This document shows positions 36,401 through 48,865 of a DNA stretch of 64,000 nt, in pieces (position 1 is the stretch's first letter; each line of letters begins with the position of its first letter). The DNA comes from Pezicula radicicola. Lineage: Eukaryota > Ascomycota > Leotiomycetes > Helotiales > Dermateaceae. The translations under genes and the position numbers were made by a program. Where the stretch lies: assembly GCA_003008705.1 (NCBI GenBank), contig PDUO01000066.1, positions 3,489 through 67,488 of the forward strand, in the 5' to 3' direction. A model generated the notes under the pieces. That model saw nothing but the letters and a program-made list of their open reading frames with translations, searched no databases and was not told the origin of the DNA.

Positions 36401-38584
36401 TATTTGGGTAGCATTGAAGTGCGGTGGATGGAATCTTGCGTATTAGGGGGTGCTTCACGGACTATAATGGTAGCATTGCTACCAGCAGCGCTGTAGTTAT
36501 TCATATAAGCTATTCTGGACTCAGAATTCTACGGTCGCGTGATAGCTGGTATATCCATATTGTCTGTTGACAGCAGTGAAATATTCGGGTTGAGTGTTCC
36601 AAAATTGGCTTGCATAGGAATGACCTTCTTTTGCAACATCAAGTAAACTTTAATAAGCGCCGCAATACTAGCTGCCCCCTCCAAATGCCCGATATTGCCT
36701 TTGACCGAAGCCACACTAAGTGTATCACACCTTATCCTACTTCCGAAAACATTTCTAATACTTTTAAACTCAATGGGATCACTAACAGGAGTTCCGGTGC
36801 TATGTGCCTCTATATAAGACACTTTATGTAGTCTTATATCTGCTAACGATGCTACTTTTTATAAAGATCTTGTTGAGATTCGCCGTAACTGTGATATTAG
36901 GTGCTATTCTGGTTCTGGTTGACCGCGGAGCCAACGACTGCACTAATAACGTGATCACCATCTGCAATGGCGGACGAGAGCTTTTTCAGAATTACCAGGC
37001 CAGTACCTTCTCCTCTGCAGTAGCCATTAGCCTGAGCACCGAAGGTTTTGTTGGTCCCGTAGGGCTGAGAAACGAGGCGGCAGCGAGGTTCTAATAAAAG
37101 TTTGGACTGGTGTATAAACTGACACCTCCAGCAAGTGCCTTGGAACATTCTCCGGCTTGGATTGCCTTGCAAGCAGCATGAATAGCAACCGCAGAAGAGG
37201 AACATGCCGTGTCATAGGTAACCGAAGGACCTGTCCAGTTGAACCAATGCGATATTCGGCCACTGAGGAACGCTCGCAGGGTACCCAGGGATGAGAAAGC
37301 CGTTGGATTATGTGAGGCAACGTTATCACTATAGTCATTGGAGCATACTCTAAGGAAGACGCCGACATCATTCGGGGCATCTGGAGACTCGTTGAAATAG
37401 CCCGATGATTCTATTGCTGTATAAGCGACCTCCAAGAGCGACCGTTGCTGGGGGTCCATGGAAGCTGCTTCTCTCGAAGACTACTTGAAGAAGCGATGAT
37501 CGAATGCGTCGACATTATTTATGAAGTTTCCCCAGAATTTCAACTTGCCATCGGCAGATCTACGAAGGCCTTCACGCGGGAACCGTTCCGGAGGCATTTG
37601 CTCACACAAGGATCGACCAGCTGCTAGAAGATCCCAGAACTCCTCAACTGAATCTGCACCCGGGAACTTGCAGGCCATGCCAATGATAGCAATAACCTGC
37701 TCGGGGTAGGGCGACTTTAGGGCACCCGGCGTGCTCGGCCTGGAGGGCAACATCCATTTGCTGCTACCCAGGCCTAATCTTCTCGAGGACAATTTCGCAT
37801 TCTTCCACTTAGTGACGGTCAAGACTGACTCCCGCACCACAGATGCGGGGACGCAGTCCACGATCCCAAAGGAGACGGCTGAGGGATGATCTATGGTAAT
37901 CAACGGTGCCACCGCCGTAACCATGGTGAGATACCAATTTAACAGATCGACCAATACACTCCGCAGGGCTGCTTTATGGAGAGGTCCATTCCACAAGATC
38001 TGTGCATCGACGTTTGATCGGACAGGTACCTTCAGGCTATCGGTAGCGGGCAGAGTCATCTCAGGTCTCGACGAACAGAGCGTCAAAATTTTCTCCAAAG
38101 CATCGGCATTCGTGGAAGAGTGACAACGGCCTTCCAAGCGCGTGGGTTTGACTGATATGCCCTTGGCCGATAACTGTTGCGAAATCGATGCAATAGCGGC
38201 TTTAGGAGCCGTGATGTTAATATCAGTGGCATCCCGAATAACTGATATGTATGACTATGGAAGGGGTTTATTAACTCTCATTCTTCCAGACTCGAGTGAG
38301 AGATCTAGCATAGAGAGAATGTTAGGAACCACCCCCGTCATAGCAGGGAAGCATCCTTGATCTAGCCACTCTTGAAAGCCCTGTAGCTGGCGCGCACAAG
38401 GCAGGTCACCCAGGCGGGAGTCGCCCTGTACCAGGTCCTCCTATATTGCTGGCAGACTCCGAATGGAAAAGAGCAAATCCAGTAGATGTAGTTCGAGTAG
38501 GAGAGCGGCCTGTAGTTCGAACTGGTAGTCGGCCGTTGGCCAGGTGGTTTAAGGGCCGAAGACTAGGAGCGATGGGGAAGGCAT
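33413..38584 (-). pseudogene. Non-reducing polyketide synthase pseudogene (SAT-KS-MAT-PT-ACP)
   Basis: Minus-strand relic of a non-reducing type I PKS. Order: SAT from ATG 38584 (MPSPSLLVFGP, then TAG), its core with the GxCxG region deleted between about 38300 and 38250; KS from about 37700 (IAIIGMACKFPGADSVEEFW), catalytic Cys in [10 protein letters not shown] (37204-37202), His motif YIEAHSTGT with Gly changed to Ser, KGNIGH; MAT with VVGHSFGQLTAL (about 35875); PT with catalytic His in DGHAVLAQPLCPA (about 34905) and IDNFFQVAGLHVN; ACP with NLGIDSLMVIEV (about 33950). After the ACP, FSGFWERVYPNQARLVLA is the spacer that in group VII synthases precedes a C-methyltransferase, but sequence ends at 33413. 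TAG/TAA codons fall at 37479, near 36840-36900, 36533, 35819, 35430 and elsewhere. Confidence 0.9.
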
Positions 38585-38989
38585 CGTGAACTCTGAGGAC
38601 TCGAGGTTTACTTGTTGAAATAGGGGAAGTTCCTGATGATCTACAAAGCAAGGAGAAACTAGGAATGTCCCTACTACTCTGAACGACCAATTACTAAGAA
38701 GCAAGCACTGATCTTCTAAAACACATATTGGGTCTTTTGTACTCTTTTTGAGTTGCACTTGTCTCTGCCTCGGGTCCTATGGTCGACAAATGTGGCCAGC
38801 CAAGCTTCCTAGAAAAAGCACTGCTCGGATCCTTCTTATATTAGACTTTTCTGCGTTTAGTAGATAAAGTATGTAGTATGTCCTCACAGCCTTATTAGCT
38901 CCCATTATTTTTAGCATATCTACACAGCCTGTAAAGATGACTGCTAACTCTAATCCGAGAGAGGCAAAAGACACATCTAAAGTTAACTT

Positions 38990-40156
38990 CCGTTTTCTCC
39001 CAGATCTTCCCTCCTAAGCCATCCTTTACTAAGAAAGATCTTCCCAGCCTGGCCGGGAAGACTATTGTAATCACGGGCGCAACATCTGGCGTTAGTCTAG
39101 CCCTGGCCAAGACGGTCTACGCAAACGGTGCAGATGTCCACATTACAGGTCGCTCAATGGCCGGAATCGACTTGGCGATAAATGAAGTAAAAGTACCCAG
39201 ACCAGACGCCAAGATGGGAACGTCTCGGGGTTTATCCTCGATCTGGCTGATCTGGCCAGCGTGAGAAACAGTGCTGCGGAGTTTCTACAAACAACGCAGA
39301 GACTTGATGTTTTAATACACAATGCTAGGGTTATAAAGCCGCCAAGGGCAGCAAGACCAAGCTTGTAAGAGATTAAAAAATGACTTCGTAATATGGACAA
39401 GAGTTCTTGAATGACTACTGATTGGGCGTCTTTCTTTCCTACCAGAATTGTAATCTCGAAATGGGCACCAACTGTCTCGGTCTATATCTCTTAAACCACC
39501 TCCTCGAGCCAATCTTAATCAAAACAGCTGCTCTCGCTGAACTAAATAGTGTTAGGATTATATGGCTGGCTTCTATGATTGCCGTTGGTATGGTACCCCT
39601 AAAGGCGGCATCAGGATGGATGCTAAAAGCCACGAGCCGTTAGTGTTGAGCAATGCGATGGAGAATTATATGTAAAGCAAAGTCGGGAACGTTTTCATAG
39701 CGTTAGATACAGCCAAAAGGCTTGGGGCGCTGGTATTATCAGTCTCACAAGCAACTTCCTCGTCCTCCCTGCTATGATACTGAGGCTAAAATATGAGCTA
39801 TCGCAGAGTATGCATCCTGGTTTGCTGAAGACAAAACTCAACCGACATGCTCCTACTATTCAGCAGCGAATTATAGTACGTTCCCCATTACCCTCGTCTT
39901 ATATTTAATGGCAAGTAACGAGTACGAGGGTGCACTTTTAAAAGCACCATCCTATGGAGCATACACGGAATTGTTTGCGGCCTTTTCGCTCACCATCACC
40001 GCCGAGTGCAATGGGGGTTTCATTGTACCTTGGGGCCGCCTCAGTGGGATTCCAGCCCATATTGAAAGTGGGTTACGAGCTGAGGGAGATGGTGGAACTA
40101 GGCTTGCCGCGACCTTTGTCGAGTGGTGTAAACGAGAAGTAGCACCCTATATATAG
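38990..40156 (+). pseudogene. Short-chain dehydrogenase (SDR) pseudogene A
   Basis: Plus-strand NAD(P)-dependent SDR of the retinol-dehydrogenase-like fungal group. FTKKDLPSLAGKTIVITGAT followed by SGVSLALAKTVYANGADVHITGR gives the Rossmann TGxxxGxG region with two Gly changed. Then, across frameshifts, ILDLADLASV, LDVLIHNARV (NNAG region), a badly decayed YxxxK area near 39560, EPLVLSNAMENYM (39627-39666) and the C-terminal SYGAYTELFAAFSLTI and IVPWGRLSGIP. Many stop codons. Paralogous to the minus-strand SDR at 47173-48780: the two align residue for residue around the NAMENYM segment. Probably a tailoring ketoreductase of the decayed polyketide cluster. Confidence 0.75.
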
Positions 40157-40454
40157 CAGTTCTTGTGTAATAAGAGGGCTGAGTGAAGACGTGAGGAACT
40201 TCCACGGTGTGTAAATTAAATTATCATTTGAGTTACAGATAGCAACTTAACTTAAGCTGGAAAAAAAAACTATAACTCAAATTACAACTTAACTCTTTTG
40301 AGTCTTTAACACGGACATGGTACTTGCTAAAGCTTTTCTATGTATAATGTTATTGAAGAAGGTCCTCGGGCTTACAGTCAACGGCATGATTCTTATAGGA
40401 CCCGAGAATGCCCTACTGATTTCAGAAATGCTGTTCTTAAGATTTGAAAACTGC

Positions 40455-41960
40455 CTGGATTACCGACATAGAACCTCCTTTGGGAGTCCTTGCCCCTACG
40501 AACTCGAAGCGGCTGTCAACAGCTGCGAAGAGGCGTTCCCAATCAGGAGTCGTGCGCTTAAGCAAGTTCCATCCCAGCGCCTGGATCATGTCAAGGTTCC
40601 TAGTTAGGCATTAGTTAGCACTGCGGGTTGGTTATATGGCCAATAATCATGAATGGACTCACCTTGGCTGTTTCTGAGACCATTGCGTAGTTGCGACGAC
40701 ATCGGGAAGGAACTTGTAGATGACCACCCGTGAGCCTTCTTTCATAGCCGGCAGCAGGGCCCGTAAGAGCATACTGGCGTACTTTTCGGACCAGTTGTGG
40801 AAGATGAAGCGGAAGAAGTACATGTCTGCGTTCTTTACCGGTTGCTCTTAGAAGAAGTCGTGCCCTATAAAAGTGACTTGGCCCTTTAGCTCTACAGGCA
40901 ATAACTTCTCTCCTTCTACGGTCCCCGGCAGATCCTGTACGATGAATTTGATGGAAGGGAAGGCCACGGCCAGGGCACGACTCACACCACCTGGCCGCCG
41001 CCGACATCAACGACGGTGCCGCCAATTGCCTCCAACGAGGCCCAGTCATAGCCGCGGATGAGGTGGTTGATATCATAGAGCAAGCCGTGAGTTATAAAAC
41101 GCATACCGCCACCAAAACGCATGGCGCGCTCCGGCGTCTTAGCCAGTTTGTTGTAGAAGGAATCAGTCGCGTTGTTCTCGATATTGATGCCTATCTCGTT
41201 GGGCTCGCTACTGCCAGGCCATTTCTTGAATGCCTCGACCACCTTCATGCTCGCTGGGGCGAGATCCTCGACTAGAAAGCCAGCGGTATCCATGGCTTCC
41301 CTATCTTGAGCAAGGATCCGGGAGGCTGCTGTATGACGGATGTAGCCGGGGCGTGTCTCAGCAAAGACGCGGTTAATCATAGCGTGCTGGAGAAAGCGGC
41401 GAAGAAGCACCTCGTCAACGCCCGCAGCTTTAGCGACGACTGAGAAGGGGACGTTGCCGTCGAGGGGGACATGCTTGGGGATGTTGTAATGGTAAACGAA
41501 GCGCAACGACTGCAGGTCGGTAAACTGTGAGGGGGAGAACAGAGTGTATCATCAGTACAGGCTCCCCAGACACCCTGGAATTAATACTTCTCTCGCGGCC
41601 TGCCTACGGTAGAAAGCGTCTCGAGCAACATCCGTACGGGACTGAGAGCAAGTCTCTTCAGGTCTTGGGTTGTATCTACTAGAAACTTGCGGTCGTCGTC
41701 TAACTTATCGGGGAGGTCAGACGTGTCGTAGAGGAAATCAGTCTGGGGCAGGCCGACTGAGGTGGTGTATTTGTCCAGCCGCTTCGCCCGGGCAAGAATA
41801 CTCTCTGTAATCTGGGTCAACGAGGGTATATTTTTTTTTCTTAATCTCCTCCAGCTGAGTGTTGGTAAAAGTTGGCGCAGGCGGCGGTGCTTGTGAATAT
41901 AAGGACAATCGGGACTTGGTCGGGCCCTGATGCGGACCCGCGTACAGTACAAGCGGAGGC
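40455..41960 (-). pseudogene. O-methyltransferase pseudogene (sterigmatocystin OMT-like)
   Basis: Minus strand, SAM-dependent O-methyltransferase of the fungal secondary-metabolism type. N-terminal part 41930-41590 (LTQITESILARAKRLDKYTT, KRLALSPVRMLLETL), intron near 41580-41518, then dimerisation and SAM domains: RFVYHYNIPKHVPLDG, VDEVLLRRFLQHAMINRVFAE, RFGGGMRFITHGLLYDI, ATVVDVGGGQ-like motif I (41000), FPSIKFIVQDLPGTV (motif II), FIGHDFF, YFFRFIFHNWSEKYA (motif with catalytic His) and PAMKEGSRVVIYKF. A good intron near 40660-40608 precedes NLDMIQALGWN and FEFVGARTPKG. Frameshifts near 40985 and 40850 and a premature stop at 41581 break it. Likely tailored the product of the neighbouring PKS. 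Confidence 0.8.
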
Positions 41961-42152
41961 GGCAGCAGCGGCGATGAGACCTTCTTCTGTCCCAATATGA
42001 TGATATTGTATACTATGCCAGAGGCCTAGATCATCCTCCGGATTAAGTTCTATACGTAAGATTGATATTCTGGCGCCATGGAGCTGAGGCATGAAAGACC
42101 CGATGGTTTTCTTGCTAGTGTTGAAGCAATCCTTCACCTCTCCTCTCCCCTA

Positions 42153-42385
42153 CCCCCCTCCTAAATAAATGCTATGTTATACGGTGGGTCCGTAATGTGG
42201 CCTTACTAGTTGTGTAGAGCCAATAGAGAGTGTGCTAAGAATTGTTGGAATTCCTCGAATATAGCGTAAATTCCACGGATTTTGCTTTAAGTGGACTTAA
42301 GCTGCTACATTCAGTCTATGTAAGTAATTGCCCGAGTAAACCTACACTACGACCCACCGTATAACATTTATTTAGGCGGGGAGAG
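42153..42385. mobile_element. MITE with 30-bp inverted termini and TA flanks
   Basis: Left end CCCCCCTCCTAAATAAATG then, after a 5-base insertion, TTATACGGTGGGTC; the right end is its reverse complement ending in GGCGGGGAGAG. TA lies on both sides (42151-42152 and 42386-42387). The 233-bp body has no coding capacity. The combination fits a Tc1/mariner-type non-autonomous element. It sits between the OMT and GMC relics. Confidence 0.8.
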
Positions 42386-42484
42386 TAGGTATATATGCGT
42401 GGGTATAATCTAAATGTTGTCTCGTTTTGTTTCTTACTTTTGACGCCTCTTCCTTGTTGTCGTCTTTCCGCCATACAGTCCAAT

Positions 42485-44498
42485 ATGCTTAGAGCCGCAA
42501 TGCTCTCGACCCTCGTTGCGATATTGTCTGCAGCACCTACGCCAATTAACGAAGTATATGCCTCTGGGGGAGGAGGAAGGCGACTTATAGGTTTATTATT
42601 CGCCCTGCCCGGAAATTCTACATTTGACTACATTGTAGTTGGTGGAGGCACCGCTGGACTTGTGGTCGCTACGAGGCTCGCCTAGGATCCAACTAAATCA
42701 GTGGCCGTGATTGAGGCTGGGAGCTTCTACGAGATTTCCAACTCGAATCTGAGTATGATTCCCTTGTTTGGCCCTGGCGGAAGTGGCAAATCTCCCTTTG
42801 ATACATATCCCACCATCGACTAGCAATTTCAAACAGTACCTCAGGCTGTAGGTGTCGTCCAATCTCTGTCAGACGACGACGCTCATTTCTTGTATAGGGC
42901 ATGCTTGGTGCTTCGGTTCATTATGCCCGCGGCAAGTGTCTTGGGGGTAGCTCCGCCAGAAACTTCCTCACGTACCAGGTCGGACCCAACGATTCGTACC
43001 AGCGATGGGCAGATCAAGTGGGCGATCAAGATTACAGCTTCTCAAAGTTCTTGCCCTTCTCTATGATGAGCCAGAATTTCACCCCGCATAAAGGGCGGCC
43101 CGCCAACGCCACGCCGGCATACGACGAGAGTATGCTGGGAAAGGGGGGACCGCTTTCAGTTACCTTCGTGCCGTATGCTATGGCCTTTTCGTCCTGGGCG
43201 CAAGGAGCACTGAGAAAGATGGGTATCAATCTAATCAAGGGTTTAACTAGCGGAAATATCTTAGGCTCATTATATCAACTTCTTACGGAGTCACTAACCT
43301 ACATACGGGAGTCTTCCGAAACGGCATTTCTGTAGAATATAGGTCTTCGGCAGACCAATCTGATTGTATACCAATCTGTGCTTGCGAAGAAGATCTTATT
43401 TAGTGGCACCCAAGCTACAGGCGTAGTAACCGACATGGGGGGTTTTCCCTTTGTCCTGACCGTAAACAAGGAAGTCATTATCTTAGCCGGAGCTTTCCAA
43501 TCCCCGCAGCTTCTTATAGTCTCTGGGGTAGGACCAAGGATGTTCTGGAACGTTTTCATATTCCTGTAATCAAGGATTTACCCGGCGTTGGCTAGAATAT
43601 AGAGGATCATGTCCTCGATGAGCAACCCTTAGTATACTGGGTAGGCTGTCTACCAATACCTGACAAATAATACCAGTATACTTACCGACGTAGGGGCAGA
43701 TTTTCTTGGTATGCCACTGGGACTTTTACCCCTACAAGATCTTTTCCTTTTCTTTTCTTATCAGTCCACTAACTTCCGAGCGGTATGGGAAGAACTACCA
43801 AATACCACCAAGACACAATTCTCCAAAAGCGTTCAATCCGACCTTGCTACTCTCCCTACGGGATGGCCGGATATCGAGTTCTTCCCCACAAGTGCTTATT
43901 ATGGTTATCAAAATAACTTTCGCCTTGATGGTCCGGTCGATAGCTATCAGTACGAGACAGTTGCTGTTGCCCTTGTAGCACCATTCTCCCGTGGCAATGT
44001 CTCGATCAGTTCAGCAGATATGGCTGTCCCTCCGCTCATCAATCCGAATTGGCTGACGCACCCTACTGACCAAGCGGTTGCTGTGGTAGGCTACAAGCGT
44101 GCGAGGGCAGTTTTCTCCAACATGCAAGAGATTCTCGTGGGGCCTGAGTACTTCCCCGGCACGGCGAACGTCAGCACGGATGCCCAGATTCTGGATATTG
44201 TGAAGAAGATCTTTGGCACGGTTTTCCATGCGACTTGTACCTGTTGGATGGGTAAGACGGGCGATCCCATGGCGGTGGTCGACAGCAAGGCACGCGTTTT
44301 TGGTCTGACCGGACTCCGAGTAGTGGATGCCAGCTCCTTCGCGCTCCTGCCCCCAGGACATCCGCAGGCTACAATCTGTACGTTCGCTCTATCCCCACTT
44401 GGATTATATCTCCCCTTTTTTGAGCCAAGCTGATATCTTACCTCGGTGCAGATGCTCTCGCAGAGAAAATCGCTTGTGACGTTAGAAACGGAATGTAG
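42485..44498 (+). pseudogene. GMC oxidoreductase pseudogene (secreted FAD alcohol oxidase type)
   Basis: Plus strand. Starts MLRAAMLSTLVAILSAAPTP, a signal peptide, at 42485. FAD Rossmann motif FDYIVVGGGTAGLVVATRLA (42630-42685) is followed directly by TAG. Then VAVIEAGSFYE, ID-TAG-QFQTVPQ, the second GMC signature HYARGKCLGGSSARNFLTYQ (42920), AKKILFSGTQATGVV, NKEVIILAGAFQSPQLLIVSGVG, and a C-terminal stretch from 43711 that reads open for 230 codons: FHATCTCWMG (active-site His) and LPPGHPQATI. A terminal intron (44378-44451) restores YALAEKIACDVRNGM and TAG at 44496. Stops at 42684, 42823 and 43334 fit CAG or TGG to TAG. Similar enzymes oxidise alcohols in polyketide pathways. Confidence 0.85.
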
Positions 44499-44785
44499 GA
44501 TATGTAGCATTGTGTGTGATATATATCCTACTATGTTTACTTACATTCTACTTTACTTTAACTTTTGTGTATACTAGGACGAAATATAGAGATGTATTAA
44601 GGTATATTCTTCTATTATACTATAGTAGGATTCTTATATATTCTTTATATACTATATTTGCTTTTCTTATAATTTACCTCTTAGTTATAGAATTATAATT
44701 TAAATTATATTATAGTTTTTCTTTATATAGTACTTAGTAATTAGTTATTAAATAATATATATATAATAATATATTTCTATAAAGT

Positions 44786-44906
44786 TTTATAATTAATTTT
44801 TAGACTTATACTTAGCTAATTAAATATAATATTTAATGAAAAGATTTATAATTAATTTTTATAATTATACTTAGTTAATAAAATATAATATTTAATGAAA
44901 AGATTT
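44786..44906. repeat. 60-bp tandem duplication in AT-rich sequence
   Basis: Two adjacent units of about 60 bp (44787-44846 and 44847-44906), both ending aatatttaatgaaaagattt and starting with ataattaattttta. The surrounding 44520-44900 is AT-rich and gene-free. Confidence 0.75.
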
Positions 44907-44994
44907 AAGGAACTATACACAGCGAAGCCTAGAACTACGAGTAAGCTAAAACTATTAACTCTAATTAAGCTTAGGAGGCACAGAAGTAATAGAA

Positions 44995-46620
44995 TCATCT
45001 ATTTAGGAAAAGTAATAATATACTTCTTTCCTCATCACCGATCCCTTGTCTATTCTCGGAAAGACTTTATCGGGTTGTGCCATCACGATGACACCCCCTG
45101 GAAACTCGCGCATGGCCGTCTATCTCATTGCTTGCATCTTCCACTATAGGCTAAATGATGCTTTTGAAATACTCCATATCATTTGAGTTGATGGCATGTG
45201 CCGGTTCGACAATAACTCCTATCTCTAACTGATTCTCGCCGAATGCAACTGCTGCTTTGACAAGCTTGTTGTCGGACAGCATCATTTCTAGGATATTTGG
45301 AGCAACCTTCTCTCCCGTCGCCAGTACGATCAAGTCATCCTTCCGGCCAAGAGCGGTGAAACATACTCCAGGATTCCTTGGATCGGTCACAAGGTGGTCT
45401 TGGAGCTCAAAAGTTGTTGTCCAGCCGAATGGCTGGGTCACGAGTCTGTACTCTTTCTCTTCATCTTCTCTAGATTCGACCGGGATAATTTTCAAGCCTA
45501 TATCTTTTCTGAGCTTAAAATAGCGCCCGTCATACTGAGGGCTTGGGACGGAAATGGGAGCTAAAGGCCCAACTTCAGTAGCTCCATAATGATTTAAGAG
45601 CTTCACGCCCGACCTTTCCAAGAGCTTACCGACAGATTCCTTCAGGGGACCACCGCCAAAAGCGACAAAGTCTAAGGGCAACAAAACCTCGATCGCTCTT
45701 TCGTCGCCTAGGAGGCAAATATCTTCCAATATAGACGGGACGGTAAGCAAAGACCGCGCCTCCGTGGTTTTTAACAACGCTACTATAGACGTTCCTATTG
45801 GCATGTCCGAAGCGGCAGGGAGACAAAATGCCATCCCGACACCCATCGAAAGAAATGGGGTCACCAGTCCATATCCCTATGAAGTTTTAGTTCCAAATTC
45901 CACCCGGAAACAGAGCGTATGGAAACTTACGTGAAAGAGTGGCAGCGTCGACACGGCCAAGCCTGGGACTTGATCATGGTTGTTAAATTCATGAGCAGCA
46001 GAGAAGCCAAGAAGAAAGCGGTGGCTTGAGTACAAAGCCTTAGGCAATCCCGTCGTACCGGATGAGTGCAGAATCAGCACGTTGCGGTCGAGATCATCTA
46101 TATAGTGGCGATGCGAGTCAACGGGCACAGCAACACCGTCATTAGCAGAACGAAAGAAGAAGTCATATGAAACCTGTATATAATGCTCTGGAGTCGTTTC
46201 TTGGCTGGGAAGGTCCAACACAGCCTTCTTTGAAATGCTCGTGAGGCGCGAAGAAGAGATGATGGCGGCGGCCCCTGTCTGGACCAGCAAGTGGGCTATC
46301 GCCGTGGGACTCAATCGAGCCGAGAGCAGGACAGCCTGTGCGAGGTCAGAATTCTTGCTGGAGAGCAGAGGCGTCTTCAGTTGAGATAATAGGTACTGAC
46401 AGGAAACCCCAAGCTGATCAGAGAGAACAAATGGATGATCAAGCCAACGTCGCTTTCCATAAAGAGGACAATTAATTTCCCCTTGATGACCTCCCCATCG
46501 TTATTAACGCTCTGTAGTCTCACTTCGGGAATGTTGGCAAGGAGCCAGGTTGAGCACTGCACAACCGCTCTCTTCAGCTGCAGGTGTGTCACGGCGAAGA
46601 AATCACGAGCCTAGTCACTA
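44995..46620 (-). pseudogene. NRPS-like adenylate-forming enzyme pseudogene
   Basis: Minus-strand adenylation (AMP-binding) domain of the fungal NRPS-like/carboxylic acid reductase type, which activates a carboxylic acid with ATP. Seen: VIKGKLIVLFMESDVGLIIH (46490), LVQTGAAAIISSSRL, core motif A3 LILHSSGTTGLPKAL (46075), LPLFHVSFH, FGGGPLKESVG, A5 NHYGATEVGP (45590), A7-A8 FELQDHLVTDP and LGRKDDLIVLATGEKVAP (45330). After FKSII a TAG replaces Trp at 45151, and the frame continues over VARVSRG-like residues and RTDKGSVM to about 45000, where it stops. No thiolation or reductase domain follows. Introns near 46376-46318 and 45930-45870 look usable. Could have loaded or released the polyketide. 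Confidence 0.75.
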
Positions 46621-47172
46621 GTGCGCTTCGTTACCTGCAAGCAGAATACATGGCCTGGGTTATGTATGGAATTGTACTCGATTAACTCGGGCAATGTCTT
46701 GACGCCATCACCATGGGACTCGGGCGGTTCGAAGTTGAGCTTCGCTCGCTAGAATACGGTCATGGAGCCCATACCATTTACTGTGGCTTGCAGGTAAATC
46801 CCGGTGATTATACAGTACAGCTTTCGATGGTTGGGGAAAAGTTCAACACAATTAGAAGAATATTTCGCTGGAGGAGTTGTTTTATGCAGCGAGGTTAATC
46901 TTCCCCGCGCGCTATTGGAGTAGAAGGGACTACTATCGCTAAAAATACTCGGGTCCTTATGTTTCATAGAGAGTCTAATAGCTACTGAATATTGGGATAG
47001 GATATAATTAGACACCCTTATAAGAGATAAAGAATCTGGCTTAGAAGACGTAGATAGTACCTCAAGTAAGCACGCAACGGGTGACAAGGTTGGAGAATAA
47101 AGTAAGGTATAGTTAGGTAAAACCCCTACGAAGCAAAGAATTTATAATACAAGTGAGTTCTCGCTAGAATCG
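46621..47172. other. Gene-free gap
   Basis: About 550 bp between two minus-strand relics. I see no gene or repeat. Confidence 0.45.
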
Positions 47173-48780
47173 CTACATGAATGGCTTTGTTTCCCGTTCA
47201 CACCAATCCCAGAACTTCTGAGATGCACCCGTTCCTCCTTCAGAATGAGGCTCTAATGCTTTAGCGATATGCTCTGGAAGGACGCCAAAACGGCCCCAAG
47301 GAATAATGAATCGACCACTATCCTTGACCGTGATACTCGGGGGAAAGCCAGCATACAACTCACTGTATACACCATATCGTGGGCCTTTAAAAAGAGTTTC
47401 TGTCAAGGTAAATCGAATTAGCTTGCTCAATAGAAAGCGAAGCAAAGAGCTTACCATTATGACGCCTTGGATAGCGGGTCCGTGACGCTGGAGCTCAGGC
47501 CATGGTTAACGCACTGCTACGATGTAAGATGATATGCACGGACGAAGGCAAGGGAGGCAGAGAAACTTACGAGGCTAATGATGCCTTCGTTCGAAAGACG
47601 TTGAGATGTTATCGAAGATAGAAAATCATTGCCAACCTTGGACTCCATATAGTTCTCCATAGCATTCTTGAGTACAATCGGTTCCTATATTTCTTCGCCA
47701 CTTAGCGAAACCTTCTCCCTAGTTTAACTACTTATAACTTTTTAACTAGAGTATATATAATAAAACAGCTTTAAATAAAAATAATTTAACTTAAAATAAT
47801 TTATAATTAATATATTAGTATAAATTTCTACTAGAAAGTAAAAGACTTATTTTTATTCTTATATATAGTATTTTTATATTTAAGAAGTTCTTACTTTATT
47901 TACTATAATTCTTAAAAATAACTATCTTTAAATTAATAAATATATAAATAATAAAATTTAAGTAGATATCTATAAGAGAATTAATTTTTATATTATTATC
48001 TTAATTACTTAGGGATTTATAGTAATTTAAAATAGTAGTAATTTTTAGATTTTCTTAGATTTTCACTTAATTTACCCCTGTTTTTCTTAAAATACTCTTT
48101 ATTAATACTTAAATAACTTTTTATATAGTTGATATATATCTTAAAATTTTAAGATATCTATAGATAAATACTTAAAGTATAATATACTTCAATTTTATAT
48201 AAGAGAGCTTATTTTTTATAAAGCTATTCAAGTTTAAAGTAAAAAGTGCTTTTTTCGTATATATTTTAGTGGCAAAGAAATACAGGAACCGATTGTACCT
48301 TTGGACCTTGGGTTCCTTCATCGAACACAATGCCGCTGGGAGGAGTGCCGATATTAACAAGGGATGCAAGCCATACAATGCGGACGGAACCTGGCGTGGA
48401 AGTGGTTGCGGTTCGCTTTAGGAGCGCCTCGAGATAGTAGTTGAAGAGGAATAGACCGAGATAGTTCGTGCTCATCTCGAGATCATGGCCCTATGGAGTG
48501 GCGGTAGGATTAGTGAAATGGACGGATAGTGCGCACTCTGATTCTATATACCAGGCTGGTCTTGCTTCCTGCAGGAGCTGTCATGACCCTAGCATTGTGG
48601 ATGAGGACATCCAAACGACCTTCCTTGCTGAGGAAGTCATCGGCCGATTTCTTGATGCTACTCAAGTCTACCAGATCAAGCTTCAAGGGGGAAAGCTTCC
48701 CGCTTGACTTGGGAACCTAGCGCTGGATAGTTTCAATGGCGAGGTTGATCTTATCTAAGAGTTAAGCGAGCGAGTGAGCT
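47173..48780 (-). pseudogene. Short-chain dehydrogenase (SDR) pseudogene B, split by a MITE
   Basis: Minus strand. From about 48770: KLDLVDLSSIKKSADDFLSK, LDVLIHNARVMTAPAG (48580), an intron near 48530-48480, then LEMSTNYLGLFLFNYYLEALL, VRIVWLASLVNIGTPPSGIV and DEGTQGPKV, where a 621-bp inverted-repeat element interrupts. Coding resumes LKNAMENYMESKVGNDFLSS (47665-47600), an intron, then YGVYSELYAGFPPSITVKDSGRF and IIPWGRFGVLP. The N-terminal nucleotide-binding motif is missing. Close paralogue of SDR A at 38990; aligning the two shows that insertion of the element explains the interruption exactly. In the SxxxYxxxK area Tyr is not evident. Confidence 0.8.
47675..48295. mobile_element. 621-bp TIR element inserted in SDR pseudogene B
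   Basis: Inverted ends: 47675 caatcggttcctatatttct and, at the right, its complement ending ggaaccgattg at 48295, about 28 bp with two or three differences. TA flanks both sides (47673-47674 and 48296-48297). Removing the element and one TA rejoins the host reading frame as GPKVLKNAM. The interior is AT-rich, CA/TG-poor and non-coding, so RIP probably acted on it. A Tc1/mariner-type non-autonomous element. Confidence 0.85.
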
Positions 48781-48865
48781 AGGTCCGAGTAACTCAATCG
48801 ATATCATTTCTTCCTCCATCCACTACAAATTTGACAAAGTAAACAATACAATCCAGCTAATCCAA

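Noticed and set aside
40317..40607. Separate 96-codon plus-strand gene
   Set aside because: It is antisense to the end of the O-methyltransferase relic (DMIQALGWN, FEFVGARTPKG on the minus strand).
48172..48378. 68-codon frame over the right end of the 621-bp element
   Set aside because: It crosses the element boundary and consists of element and SDR sequence in the wrong frame.
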